Source of the DNA: Chloroflexota bacterium
GTDB taxonomy: Bacteria > Chloroflexota > UBA11872
Assembly (NCBI GenBank): GCA_022820025.1
Contig: JAJEGF010000039.1
Location: 1 to 54,700 of the forward strand
DNA length: 54,700 nucleotides
Direction of reading: 5' to 3'
A model generated the notes under the pieces. That model was not told the DNA's origin. It was given only the letters and a program-made list of their open reading frames with translations, and ran no database searches. Each line of letters begins with the position of its first letter. Position 1 is the first letter of the stretch. The translations under genes were made by a program, and so were the position numbers. Below, one piece after another: positions 10,701 to 19,480 of the stretch.

Positions 10701-11198
10701 GGCGTCGAGCGGCTGGCCAGCGTGCTCGTATTGCCCCATCCAGAGACTGAGGACCCAGAGGTCAGGCGGCTGCGTCCCAATCCGGAGACCGAAATGACAG
10801 CCATGAGGGTAGTCATGGAATACGAAGATTCCGAGGGGCGGCTGGTGGAGGACGTGCACACCAAGAACCTCGGCTACGACGTGAGGAGTCTCGACACGAA
10901 GTCCGGCGAGCTGCGGCTCATCGAGGTGAAGGGTCTGGCCGCCGTCTCCGGCACCATCCTGCTCACGCCGAATGAGCGTCGCGTCGCTGAGGACCGCCGC
11001 GACTGCTACTGGCTCTACGTCGTCACCAATTGTGCGGTCGAACCGAAACTGCAGGAGCCCATCAAGGATCCGGCCCAACGCCCGTGGCGCGAGGTCCGCA
11101 AAGTGCAACACTATTGGCTGGCGGTCGACGCATTGACCCAGCCGATGGTCGTTCGGGAAGATCAGCCTCCCTATGGAGGGCGGACGCACGATGCGTAA
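7755..11198 (+). CDS. SNF2-family helicase with C-terminal DUF3883-like domain (BrxHII/DrmD-like)
   Basis: 1147 residues from the ATG at 7755. The frame is also open from a TTG at 7662, but those 31 residues look non-native. The SNF2 helicase core is complete: LPHQLEAVY (Q-motif region, ~105), DDAGAGKTIM (motif I, ~128), VDEAH (II, ~227), LTATPHKG (III, ~262), and AGEGINLQ then QRMGRIHRYGQ (V and VI, ~570-600). A long helical region follows. At ~1040-1095 come LGYDVRS, LRLIEVKG and RDCYWLYVV, typical of DUF3883, a domain with a nuclease-like beta core. COG0553 helicases of this size are BrxHII in type 3 BREX and DrmD in class 1 DISARM. It is first in a cluster with a DUF262 fusion, a methylase and a DUF499 ATPase, so I infer DNA translocation or remodelling during anti-phage restriction. 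Confidence 0.9.
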   Translation: MGEPEPPREGQRLIGPLFDEPMLVETVRATGLGAWTIGLVGQQSEQFRRVTLTTSDIAQLTISEPTLSYDGDGELLRLGLQAYALGIAHEFDPYFGLSISRVDPLPHQLEAVYDHLLKLPSVRFLLADDAGAGKTIMAGLLVRELKLRGLVERVLVVCPANLTFQWQRELREKFDEQFLVLKGSNIRDQFGVNQWLEQPHVITSLDLAKRADILPGLRQVRWDLVIVDEAHRMSARDETHKSQRYRLGELLRDSADHVLLLTATPHKGDPQNFTLFLQLLDQDVYADVKSIREAMEQQRAPFYLRRTKEAMVYFPEQQSDGSWTAAPVFTKRFTHTAGFAIDGDEYELYDQVTRFVKRQSLRAASRGDDRRARAVGFLMSLYQRRLASSTYSMRRSLENRAKRLEDGLVQAEDLARTAPPDLPDLNELDELEDSERERLEQLLEAVTLAGNADEVRREVSELHELGIQARSVEKLQSEAKLRRLEEILREEGFFDNPDQRLLIFTEFRDTLNYLVERLENWGLRTGTIHGSMSPGSRDEPGTRLHAEQQFRDGEIQVLVATEAAGEGINLQCCNFLFNYDIPWNPNRLEQRMGRIHRYGQRLDCLIFNFVATNTIEGRVLQRLLDRLQEIRKALDDDAVFNVIGEVLPAAHVERVFRDYYAGRLGDADLEERLLRDVDEVRFRDICQTALESLAAKRLNLDMLVERRARAQERRMVPETIARFMAACAENAALTLTPVRHLPHSFDAGRTPSVLKAYDRAPDWKLADIASRYPRLSTDRETAEAGSLEWVTPGHPLFEALRRHSLEEGREAFAKGACFHSLEHEMPARLDIYRARVVDGLSNVIRERLFTVELADGAPPRLREPETLGNLTPAVPPDELPAAASLPEQSTWLHEYALAPFIDREREERLAEVDRISEHVELALTEVLQRIDQEIGRTVEEAEQQTPGAEGRKAQAEARYDEVLTRRDRRRRELTRQRALTLQGVERLASVLVLPHPETEDPEVRRLRPNPETEMTAMRVVMEYEDSEGRLVEDVHTKNLGYDVRSLDTKSGELRLIEVKGLAAVSGTILLTPNERRVAEDRRDCYWLYVVTNCAVEPKLQEPIKDPAQRPWREVRKVQHYWLAVDALTQPMVVREDQPPYGGRTHDA

Positions 11199-11314
11199 AC
11201 GCGGGTTGAACCTGTGGGTAGTCAATCACTGGATGAGCAGTTGGATGCCAGACAGCCCTGATTTTCAAGCTAAGCCGTGTACACCAAATGGCCTCAGCAG
11301 TTTGAGGTGCCGCA

Positions 11315-13432
11315 ATGCATGAAGTGAAATCCATCCAGGACTTGCTCAGCCAAATCGAGCGCAATGAGATTCTGTTGCCTGAGTTCCAGCGTGGCTATGT
11401 GTGGAAGCGTGACCAGGTACGTGGCCTCATGCAGTCGCTGTATCGTAAGCACCCAACCGGCCATCTGCTTGTATGGCGAACCTATAGGCCCTCCACAGTT
11501 CGCGGGGATGGTTCGAGTTCCAACGGTCACTCACTGTTGCTCCTCGATGGCCAGCAGCGACTTACGACGCTATACGTTCTAGTCGAAGGTAAGGCACCGC
11601 CGTTCTACGAAGGTGAGTCGCTATTCTTCGACCTCTACTTCAATGTGCAAACTGAAGAATTTAGATTTTGGCAAAAGACGCATATGGAAAACAATCCCGC
11701 CTGGTTTAGTGTCCATGAATTTCTTAGGGAAGGTCTGAGTAGCCTGCTGGACAGGCTAGGAGACTTGCCTGACGAGCTCCGTGAAATCATCCAGAACAAT
11801 CTGTCCAGGCTCGCCAGGCTTGACCAAATTCGCGGCTACAACTATACGGTCGATCAGGTGACGGGAGACAACTATACCGTCGATGAGGTGGTAGATATCT
11901 TTAATCGAGTCAATAGCAGTGGAACGCCGCTCACCAAGGTCGATCTAGCCTTGGCCCATATCTGCAGCATTTGGCCCGAGGCCCGCGCAGAACTGCGCAC
12001 ATTCAATGCGGAGATGACCAAGCACGGGTTCGGGGGGGATTTTGGATTCCTCGTCCGGTGTCTCGCCGGTATAGCAACTGGATCGGTGACGTTGGAAGGT
12101 GGGTTCCTCCGGGTGCCTGCGGACCAGCTTCAAGATGCCTGGCTTCAGACGCAGGTGGCGTTTGAGCATCTTGTGAACGTCTTGAAGCACGAGGCATTTG
12201 TGGACGATCTGAATGACTTGCCGACTAGCAACGTCCTCGTACCGATGACCGTATACCTCGCACGGCAGGGGGGAAGCTTTCCGAGTGACGCGATCAAGCG
12301 CCGGTTTATCCGGTGGATGTATTTGGCCGGTCTATGGGCGCGGTACTCGGGAGCAACCGAGACGAAGCTCCAGCAGGACACGGCCTTGGTGTCCAATAGT
12401 GATCCCGATCCCACACCCGAGCTGGAGGCAGCGATCTTGCGCGAGCGAGGCCGACTGACCTTGGAGGCGTCCGACCTGGCCGGGGCGGGCATCGGCTCGG
12501 CCTTGGGACGATTCAGCTATGTGCTGGCGCGAGCTCGTGGTGCTCGAGACTGGTTCACGGGTATTCGGCTCTACGACGACGCCGTTGGCAAGCGCAACGG
12601 CCTGGAGTCTCACCACATCTTTCCAAAGAAGGTCCTCTATGAGGCAGGACTGCACTCGCGGTCCGACAGTCGGTCAATCAACGAGGTAGCAAACCGGGCC
12701 TTTCTCACGCAGAAGGCGAATCGTAAGCTCGCCGCCACGCCTCCGGCGGAGTACCTCGTAGACATTGAACAGAATCAGCCGGGCGCACTCCGAGCACAAA
12801 GCGTCCCTATGGATCGCGAACTCTGGGGAGCGGATAGCTTCTTCAACTTCCTTGCTGCCCGCCGACAGTCGCTGGCTCAGGCCATGAGTGAATTCATTGC
12901 CAGCTGGATTCCAAGGGGTGAAGAGGACGAGATGGACGAGTCAGCCGTCCGATTGCGGATGGAGGCGGGAGAGAACGACAGTCTCGAGTTCAAGTCAAGT
13001 CTTCGCTGGGACCGTCGCGGTGAACGCGTGAACAAGGAACTCGAGAAGGTCGTCATAAAGACAATGGCTGGGTTTCTGAACGGGCACGGCGGCACACTCC
13101 TAATCGGTGTCGACGACAGCGGCAGCGCCGTTGGGATTTCGGCTGACTACGGGACCTTGAAGAAGAAGGATCGCGACGGATTCGAGCTTCACCTGCAACA
13201 GCTCGTCGCGCGCGATCTCGGCGAAGCGGCGTCGTCGTACCTGACAATCACCTTCCACGAGATCGACGGACATGACGTTTGCCAGGTGACGGTCGAAGCG
13301 AGCGACCATCCGATCTACGTGGATGACCGGAATTCCGCAGTCTTTTTCCTTCGCACTGGCAACGCCACCCGCCCGCTTCCGGTGAACGAGGCGGTGAAGT
13401 ATGTGCAGCACCGCTGGGGAAGGGCGGCGTGA
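11315..13432 (+). CDS. DUF262-HNH (GmrSD-like) protein fused to an AlbA_2 (Schlafen-type) domain
   Basis: 705 residues, ATG at 11315 with GAGG eight bases upstream. The N-terminal half is DUF262 (GmrS-like): LPEFQRGYVWK near residue 21 and the nucleotide-binding DGQQRLTTLY near 77. An HNH-type LESHHIFPKK near 430 matches the GmrD/DUF1524 nuclease. After ~540 a separate AlbA_2 domain begins: NDSLEFKSSLRW near 554, GGTLLIGVDDSG near 593 and VFFLRTGNATRPL near 676. GmrSD enzymes are type IV restriction endonucleases for modified phage DNA, and AlbA_2 modules are thought to bind nucleic acid. The fusion may add target recognition. A 30-base tandem duplication repeats NYTVD around 11839-11898, in a stretch just before the conserved FNRVNSSGTPL. 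The methylase gene starts 25 bases after this stop. Confidence 0.85.
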   Translation: MHEVKSIQDLLSQIERNEILLPEFQRGYVWKRDQVRGLMQSLYRKHPTGHLLVWRTYRPSTVRGDGSSSNGHSLLLLDGQQRLTTLYVLVEGKAPPFYEGESLFFDLYFNVQTEEFRFWQKTHMENNPAWFSVHEFLREGLSSLLDRLGDLPDELREIIQNNLSRLARLDQIRGYNYTVDQVTGDNYTVDEVVDIFNRVNSSGTPLTKVDLALAHICSIWPEARAELRTFNAEMTKHGFGGDFGFLVRCLAGIATGSVTLEGGFLRVPADQLQDAWLQTQVAFEHLVNVLKHEAFVDDLNDLPTSNVLVPMTVYLARQGGSFPSDAIKRRFIRWMYLAGLWARYSGATETKLQQDTALVSNSDPDPTPELEAAILRERGRLTLEASDLAGAGIGSALGRFSYVLARARGARDWFTGIRLYDDAVGKRNGLESHHIFPKKVLYEAGLHSRSDSRSINEVANRAFLTQKANRKLAATPPAEYLVDIEQNQPGALRAQSVPMDRELWGADSFFNFLAARRQSLAQAMSEFIASWIPRGEEDEMDESAVRLRMEAGENDSLEFKSSLRWDRRGERVNKELEKVVIKTMAGFLNGHGGTLLIGVDDSGSAVGISADYGTLKKKDRDGFELHLQQLVARDLGEAASSYLTITFHEIDGHDVCQVTVEASDHPIYVDDRNSAVFFLRTGNATRPLPVNEAVKYVQHRWGRAA

Positions 13433-13457
13433 AGTCAGCCGAGGCTGGATTCCCTAA

Positions 13458-16400
13458 ATGATCCCAAAGGCGTGCAAACGCCTGGCTGAGGTGGACTTTC
13501 CAATTGCCGAGGTCTCGCGGCACGCGGCGCGTGAGAAGTCGATCCGGCATGGACACCCGTCCACGTTGCATCTCTGGTGGGCGCGGCGGCCGCTGGCCTC
13601 GTCGCGCGCCGTCCTCATGGCGCTTCTTCTCCCCGATCCTTGCGATCCTCACTGCCCTAAGGCATTCAAAACGCAGGCGCCGAAGATCCTGGGGGACGTT
13701 CGGCAGCCGCCAAGATCCGATGAGGAGCTTCGACGGGCGCTGCTCTGGTTCATCGGCGCATTCGCCAACTGGGACATGGCGGCATATCCAGTCTATCTGC
13801 GTGTTGCGCGCAGGCTCGTGCAGGCTGCACACCCGGAGGTGACACCGCTGGTGGTGGACCCGTTTGCGGGAGGTGGCTCAATTCCGATGGAGGCGCTGCG
13901 GCTGGGCTGCGAAGCGTTCGCCAGCGACCTCAACCCGGTGGCTTGCCTCATCCTCAAGGTGATGCTCGATGACATACCACGGCACGGTCCGGAGTTGGCC
14001 GATGAGCTACGGCGGATTGGCGCAGAGATCAAGAGCAAGGCCGAATACGAACTGGCTGAGCTGTATCCCAAGGATCCCGACGGCTCCACGCCCATCGCCT
14101 ACCTTTGGGCGCGCACGGTGCGCTGCGAGTCGCCCAACTGCGGCGCGGAGATTCCGATTTACCGTTCAGCGTGGCTGTCAAAGAGAGGAGCAAGCAGGGC
14201 TCGCTACTTCAAGGAGACGGACGACGGCTCCTGTGTTGCGCTCTTGGTGAGAAGTGCTTCACCAGGCGAAACGGTTGAATTCCGCATCGCTCGTGGCGAA
14301 GGGCGCGAAGATCCAACGCCCGGTTTCGTTGAGCTTCCAGGCAGCAAGGCGGCCGGCAACAATGCCAACGTGATCTGTCAGTGCTGCCAGGCAGTGCTTC
14401 CTGGGGCGAAAAAGAACCCGCGTGTACCCGAGCAGCTCGCGAAGCAACGTGGCGGTGGGGATGTCGTCTTCGATGGCTCGGGCCGTCGAACTGGCGGCGC
14501 TCGCATTCTGGCGGTTGTGACACTGAGGCCCGACGAGAAAGGCCGAAACTACCGGCTGCCAACAGAGGCCGACTACGAGGCTGTGCGCTTGGCGCAGGAT
14601 CGGATAGCCCGCATCCTCAAGGAGTGGGAACGCTCAGGCAAGCATGGTCCATGCCCGATACCCGATGAGCCGCTGCCGCCAATCGGGACCCTCGGATTCC
14701 GCGTTCAGCGCTACGGCATGCTCCAATGGGGAGATCTGTTCACGGCGCGGCAGAAGGCGGCGTTGGTGGAATTTCGGGCGCAATTACGGGAGCAAACAGA
14801 CAGTACGAGTGAACACGGTATGGCGGCCGTAATTGATCGTTGTGCCAACCAACTTAGCCATGTGTCCCGATGGAATGTTCCGGGAGAAAAGGTCGAAGGG
14901 ACTTTCGCTCGCCAGGCTCTTCCAATCGTCTGGGACTTTGCCGAGGTGAATCCGTTTAGTGGTGCAACTGGTAGCTATGACGGTGCACTGGAATGGGTCG
15001 CCAAGGTCATGGCGGCTTGGCCAAAGACTGATTCTGGCCAGATTCAACTGGCCGACGCCGCGGATCACCCACTACCCGACCTGTCCGCGGGCATCTGGTT
15101 CACCGACCCACCCTACTACGACGCGGTTCCTTATGCAGACCTCGCGGACTTTTTCCTCGTCTGGCTGAAACGAACACTGCCTGACCACCCGCTGCTGCGT
15201 GATCCATTTGATTCTGACAACCCACTCTCACCGAAGACGGCCGAGGCAGTACAGGACGAGACAAAGCTCAATGCTGGCCGAGCGAAGGACAGCGTCTGGT
15301 TCGAGGAGGCTATGGCGCGAGCGTTTGCCGAAGGCCGACGCGTTCTACATCAAGATGGCGTTGGCTCGGTCGTCTTTGCCCACAAGACCACCGAAGGATG
15401 GGAAGCGCTGCTGTCGGGAATGATCCGGGGAGGTTGGACCATCACCGGGTCCTGGCCGATCGCCACCGAGATGCGCTCACGCCTGCGCGCCCGCGACTCC
15501 GCCGCGCTGGCAACCAGCATTCATCTGATTTGTCGTCCGAGGCCTGACTATGCGTCGGTTGGCGACTGGGCCGACGTGCTGCGCCAGTTGCCCAACCGAG
15601 TCGGCGACTGGATGCAGCGCCTGCAGGCTGAGGGTATTCGCGGGGCGGACTTGGTATTCGCTTGTGTCGGCCCAGCACTTGAGATTTACAGCCGCTATTC
15701 CGCCGTCGAGACTGCGGACGGCCAAGAGGTCGCCCTGCCGGAATACCTGGAAAGGGTCTGGGAAGTAGTGGGTCGCGAGGCTCTCTTGCAGGTGCTTGGC
15801 ACGAAGGAAGCCCAAGCGCGCAACAGTATGGCTGGTGTTCTTGAAGAAGACGCTCGCCTGACTGCGCTGTTCCTCTGGACCCTCCAGAGTACGGGAACTG
15901 TCGAAGAGAACGGCTTGGAGGAGGAGGAGGAATCGGTTGCCAAGGCGGCGGCCAAGGGGTTTGCCCTTCCTTTCGACGTCGTGCGCCGATTCGCCCAACC
16001 GATGGGAATCGACCTGGACTCGTGGACCGGCCGCGTGATCGGCCAAACTAAGGGCACGGTCCGCCTGCTCCCGGTCACGGCGCGCAGCCGCCAGCTATTC
16101 GGCCAGTCCGGGGCTGGCACGCTGGCCGACGAGATCGAGTCTAGCGTGGCAGCCGCGTCGCAGCTCAGCCTTTTCCCTGCCGAACCGGCCGGCACGCGAA
16201 CCCGTAGGCGGCGACGCACGCGCGCGGTGGTTGCCGGTGATGATCTCGGAGCTACTCTGGAGGCAACCACGCTGGACCGCGTCCACATCGCGATGCTGTT
16301 CCAAGCGTCTGGCCGCACCGAGGCGTTGCGCAATCTGCTGGAGGCCGAGCAGGACCGCGGCCTCGACTTTCTGCGCCTGGCCAACGCCCTCTCCGCCCTT

Positions 16401-16463
16401 TACCCCCGCGGCAGCCAGGAAAAACGTCTACTCGACGCCATGCTCCTTGCAGTTCCGGGATGA
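13458..16463 (+). CDS. DUF1156/COG1743 adenine-specific DNA methyltransferase (PglXI-like)
   Basis: 1001 residues. The N-terminus is the DUF1156 module (WWARRPLASSRAVLMALL near residue 33). The SAM-binding motif DPFAGGGSIPMEAL is at ~134 and the catalytic DPPYYDAVPYADLADFF at ~549, as in N6-adenine/N4-cytosine amino-methylases. Between them lies a large insert with paired cysteines, CESPNCG near 222 and CQCC near 307, consistent with the zinc ribbon described for COG1743. The C-terminus is basic and ends in a helical domain. In type 3 BREX this family (PglXI) methylates host DNA to mark self. The gene lies 25 bases after the DUF262 fusion. No SD stronger than a distant GAGG is visible, so translational coupling is possible. 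All motifs appear intact. Confidence 0.92.
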   Translation: MIPKACKRLAEVDFPIAEVSRHAAREKSIRHGHPSTLHLWWARRPLASSRAVLMALLLPDPCDPHCPKAFKTQAPKILGDVRQPPRSDEELRRALLWFIGAFANWDMAAYPVYLRVARRLVQAAHPEVTPLVVDPFAGGGSIPMEALRLGCEAFASDLNPVACLILKVMLDDIPRHGPELADELRRIGAEIKSKAEYELAELYPKDPDGSTPIAYLWARTVRCESPNCGAEIPIYRSAWLSKRGASRARYFKETDDGSCVALLVRSASPGETVEFRIARGEGREDPTPGFVELPGSKAAGNNANVICQCCQAVLPGAKKNPRVPEQLAKQRGGGDVVFDGSGRRTGGARILAVVTLRPDEKGRNYRLPTEADYEAVRLAQDRIARILKEWERSGKHGPCPIPDEPLPPIGTLGFRVQRYGMLQWGDLFTARQKAALVEFRAQLREQTDSTSEHGMAAVIDRCANQLSHVSRWNVPGEKVEGTFARQALPIVWDFAEVNPFSGATGSYDGALEWVAKVMAAWPKTDSGQIQLADAADHPLPDLSAGIWFTDPPYYDAVPYADLADFFLVWLKRTLPDHPLLRDPFDSDNPLSPKTAEAVQDETKLNAGRAKDSVWFEEAMARAFAEGRRVLHQDGVGSVVFAHKTTEGWEALLSGMIRGGWTITGSWPIATEMRSRLRARDSAALATSIHLICRPRPDYASVGDWADVLRQLPNRVGDWMQRLQAEGIRGADLVFACVGPALEIYSRYSAVETADGQEVALPEYLERVWEVVGREALLQVLGTKEAQARNSMAGVLEEDARLTALFLWTLQSTGTVEENGLEEEEESVAKAAAKGFALPFDVVRRFAQPMGIDLDSWTGRVIGQTKGTVRLLPVTARSRQLFGQSGAGTLADEIESSVAAASQLSLFPAEPAGTRTRRRRRTRAVVAGDDLGATLEATTLDRVHIAMLFQASGRTEALRNLLEAEQDRGLDFLRLANALSALYPRGSQEKRLLDAMLLAVPG

Positions 16464-16508
16464 TCTAGTGGGCTATACGATGGTCATTCCGGGGAACCGA
16501 GAGCATTC

Positions 16509-16622
16509 GTGGTCGACGGCAATGCCTTCTCGTTCCGAGGCCAGCATCCCGGGGCAGTTGTCAAGGGATGCTTCCGAGAGACTTTTCGCGACGCCGTCGT
16601 TCTCATTCCGGTAGCGAAATAG
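16509..16622 (+). CDS. Possible 37-residue protein between methylase and ATPase genes
   Basis: A GTG at 16509 opens a 37-residue frame ending in TAG three bases before the DUF499 ATPase start. Its composition (VDGNAFSFRGQHPG, then FRETFRDAVVLIPVAK) looks protein-like, but it has no SD and no family match. It could be the remnant of a larger gene in this slot, a translational coupling leader, or chance. Confidence 0.2.
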   Translation: MVDGNAFSFRGQHPGAVVKGCFRETFRDAVVLIPVAK

Positions 16623-16625
16623 AAC

Positions 16626-19397
16626 ATGGATCCCTGGTATCGAGTCGTAACTCTTCGCCCGGAAGTTCGCGAAGGCCGCTCGTTTAGCCCAGACGAGTTT
16701 GCCATTGCCCTCGAGCAGGTCGTGGCGGGAACCTCGCCGGCGGACTACCGGGACCCCGCGCAGTTCTTCTACCGCACGTGCTTCACGCGTGCGCTTACTG
16801 AGCACGCCGGCATGGTGCTGCGTCGGATGTCCGGGCGGACTGAGAACACAGCGCCGGTTTTGGCGCTCATCACGCAGTTCGGCGGCGGCAAGACTCACAC
16901 GCTAACTGCTTTGTATCACCTGGCCACCGCCGGCGCGGCGGCCGCTCGGATGCCGGGGGTGTCGGAGCTGCTCACCATGGCGGGGATCGCGACCGTGCCC
17001 TCGGCCCGCGTCGGCGTTTTCGTCGGCAACGCCTGGGATCCGACCGAGGGGGGCGAGACGCCCTGGATTGATTTGGCCCGGCAGCTGGCGGGCAGCGCGG
17101 GCGTCGCCGCCCTGGGCGCCACCGCGCGAACTGCTCCACCAGGCACCGATGCGCTGGCCCGAGTATTCGGTGCCGCGGATGCCCCGGTGCTACTGCTGTT
17201 CGACGAAGTGCTGAACTTCGTTAACCGCCATCGAGGAATGGCCGACAGCTTTCACGCCTTCCTGCAGAACTTGACCGTCGCCGTGACTGCTACGACGCAT
17301 GCTGCGGCGGTCATCAGCCTGCCGCGTAGCCAGGTGGAAATGACCGATTGGGATCAGCAATGGCAGGAACGGATTACCAAGGTGGTGCGGCGCGTTGCTC
17401 GGGATCTAATCGCCAATGATGAGTCCGAAATAAGCGAGGTCGTGCGTCGGCGGCTGTTCGAGGATCTGGGCAAGCCTCGCATTCGCAAGCGGGTTGCCAG
17501 GGCCTACGCCGACTGGTGCTTCGAGCGCACTGCCCGGCTTCCGCCCGAGTGGTTGGCCGTGGATACCGCGACGACGGAGGACCGAGCCAAAGAGTTCTTG
17601 AGAGGCCGATTCGAGGCGTGCTACCCATTCCATCCGGCGACGCTCTCAGTCTTTCAACGCAAGTGGCAAGCGCTGCCACAGTTTCAACAGACACGAGGCG
17701 CCCTGGCCATGCTGGCGCAGTGGATCTCGTGGGCTTCGCGCGAGCAGTTTCGACAAGCTCGAACTGAGCCGCTGATCACGCTGGGCTCGGCACCCATGCA
17801 CGTGCCCGAGTTTCGTGCTGTCGTTCTCGGTCAACTGGGGGAGACGCGGCTCGACGTGGCGATCGACGCCGATCTGGCGGGACCGATGGCCCACGCCAGA
17901 GCCCTCGACGCGGACACCAAGGGTGCGCTGCGCGATATTCACCGCCGGGTAGGCACGGCAATCCTCTTCGAGTCCTCCGGCGGACAGTTTGAAAAGGTGG
18001 CGCACCTGCCGGAACTGCGATTCGCGCTGGGCGAGCCGGAGGTCGAGACTACGACCATCGACGGCATGGCGAATGCGCTGGAGGCGCGCAGCTTCTTCGT
18101 GCGCCGGTATGGAACCGACGGTTACCTGATCCACCATCAGGCGACCCTGAAGAAGGTGGTGAGCGACCGGCGCGCCTCACTCGACGAGGAAACCGAGGTC
18201 AGGCCAGCGATTCGCAGGCTTGTCGAAGACGCCTTCAATGCCGGTGCGACCATTCCGGTAGTTTTCTTCCCGCAGGAAAGCGCTGCCGTGCAGGACTCGT
18301 CGCGCCTCGCACTAGTTGTCCTCGACCCAGAGATGGAATGGCAAGGAAGCAAGGCCATCGAGCGAGTTGGCACGTGGACCAAGCAACGGGGTAGTTCTCC
18401 CAGGCTGTATCCAGGTTCCCTGGTCTGGTGCGGTCGTAGACCGGGGAGGGAGCTTCGCGACAAAGTCGAAATGTGGCTCGCTTGGCGACGAGTCGAGGCG
18501 GAGGTGCGCGGGGGTCTTCTCGGCAGCGAATTTGACAGCTCCGTTCGCTCCGACGTGCGGACCAGCGTCCGAGAAGCGGAGCAGGCTGCAAAGGACGAGG
18601 TTTGGGCTGCCTATCGGTTCGTTGCGCTTGCCGACAACCGTGAAAGCAACGGACTCAAGATTATCGACTTGGGTGCCGGACACTCCAGTGCCAGTGAGAC
18701 CATCTGCGGACGAATCATCAGCGCACTGAAGACCGAGGCGCTACTCAACGAGTCCGTCGGCGCGGGGTATATCGATCGCCATTGGCCGCCCGCGCTCAAA
18801 GAGGCGGCGGCCTGGCCGCTGCCGAGTCTGCGTCAGAGCTTTCTGAGCGGGGCCTTGACACGTCTGATCGATCCGGATGCCGTCCTACGAGGGCAGATAG
18901 TCGACTTTGTTGCTCGGGGCGACTTCGGGCTCGCGTCCGGCTCGCAACCCGACGGTAGCTTCGAACGCTGGTGGTTCAGCGAGCCCCTACCACCCGAAGA
19001 AGTGGCCTTCGAGGCCGACGTGTTCCTTCTCACTAAGGCCAAAGCCACACAACTCAAGGAGTGGCGGCAGAGTCCGGCGAAGACCGAACCGGGACCCACG
19101 CGAACCCGGCAGCCAGAACCAGGTCCCAAGCCAGGACCGGGATCAGGTCCAACACCCACTCCGAACCCGAGTGCCACAGTTACCACACTGCGCGTATCTG
19201 GCGCGGTGCCGCCAGAGTACTGGAATCGGCTCGGGACGAAGTTGATTCCAAAGCTCCGCGCCGGCGACGGAGTCCGCGTAGAAGTGGAGTTTTCGGTTAA
19301 AGTCAACTCCGAATCCGCGCAGAACATGGAATCAGAACTGACGCAGATACTCGCTGACCTCGGACTGAGCGAGCAGGTGCGTCTGGAGCGGTCATGA
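16626..19397 (+). CDS. DUF499/COG1483 AAA+-type ATPase (BrxC/PglY-like)
   Basis: 923 residues. A P-loop of the DUF499 type, QFGGGKTHTL at ~85, and a Walker B VLLLFDEVLNFV at ~188 are intact. The long helical middle is followed by a Pro-rich linker of about 35 residues near 820-855 (repeated PGP and PTP) and a small beta-alpha C-terminal module (~860-923). DUF499/COG1483 ATPases are repeatedly found beside COG1743 methylases in defence islands, and I regard this protein as the counterpart of the large BREX ATPase, although the exact homology to BrxC is an inference. Like the rest of the cluster it is on the plus strand. The gap to the methylase is 162 bases. Confidence 0.88.
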   Translation: MDPWYRVVTLRPEVREGRSFSPDEFAIALEQVVAGTSPADYRDPAQFFYRTCFTRALTEHAGMVLRRMSGRTENTAPVLALITQFGGGKTHTLTALYHLATAGAAAARMPGVSELLTMAGIATVPSARVGVFVGNAWDPTEGGETPWIDLARQLAGSAGVAALGATARTAPPGTDALARVFGAADAPVLLLFDEVLNFVNRHRGMADSFHAFLQNLTVAVTATTHAAAVISLPRSQVEMTDWDQQWQERITKVVRRVARDLIANDESEISEVVRRRLFEDLGKPRIRKRVARAYADWCFERTARLPPEWLAVDTATTEDRAKEFLRGRFEACYPFHPATLSVFQRKWQALPQFQQTRGALAMLAQWISWASREQFRQARTEPLITLGSAPMHVPEFRAVVLGQLGETRLDVAIDADLAGPMAHARALDADTKGALRDIHRRVGTAILFESSGGQFEKVAHLPELRFALGEPEVETTTIDGMANALEARSFFVRRYGTDGYLIHHQATLKKVVSDRRASLDEETEVRPAIRRLVEDAFNAGATIPVVFFPQESAAVQDSSRLALVVLDPEMEWQGSKAIERVGTWTKQRGSSPRLYPGSLVWCGRRPGRELRDKVEMWLAWRRVEAEVRGGLLGSEFDSSVRSDVRTSVREAEQAAKDEVWAAYRFVALADNRESNGLKIIDLGAGHSSASETICGRIISALKTEALLNESVGAGYIDRHWPPALKEAAAWPLPSLRQSFLSGALTRLIDPDAVLRGQIVDFVARGDFGLASGSQPDGSFERWWFSEPLPPEEVAFEADVFLLTKAKATQLKEWRQSPAKTEPGPTRTRQPEPGPKPGPGSGPTPTPNPSATVTTLRVSGAVPPEYWNRLGTKLIPKLRAGDGVRVEVEFSVKVNSESAQNMESELTQILADLGLSEQVRLERS

Positions 19398-19480
19398 TGT
19401 GGTGGCGTAACCACGATTCTCCAATGTCCCCGTCTTCCCTGCCGTGATAACTAGCCCGCGATCAGTTGACCTGGTTAGCC

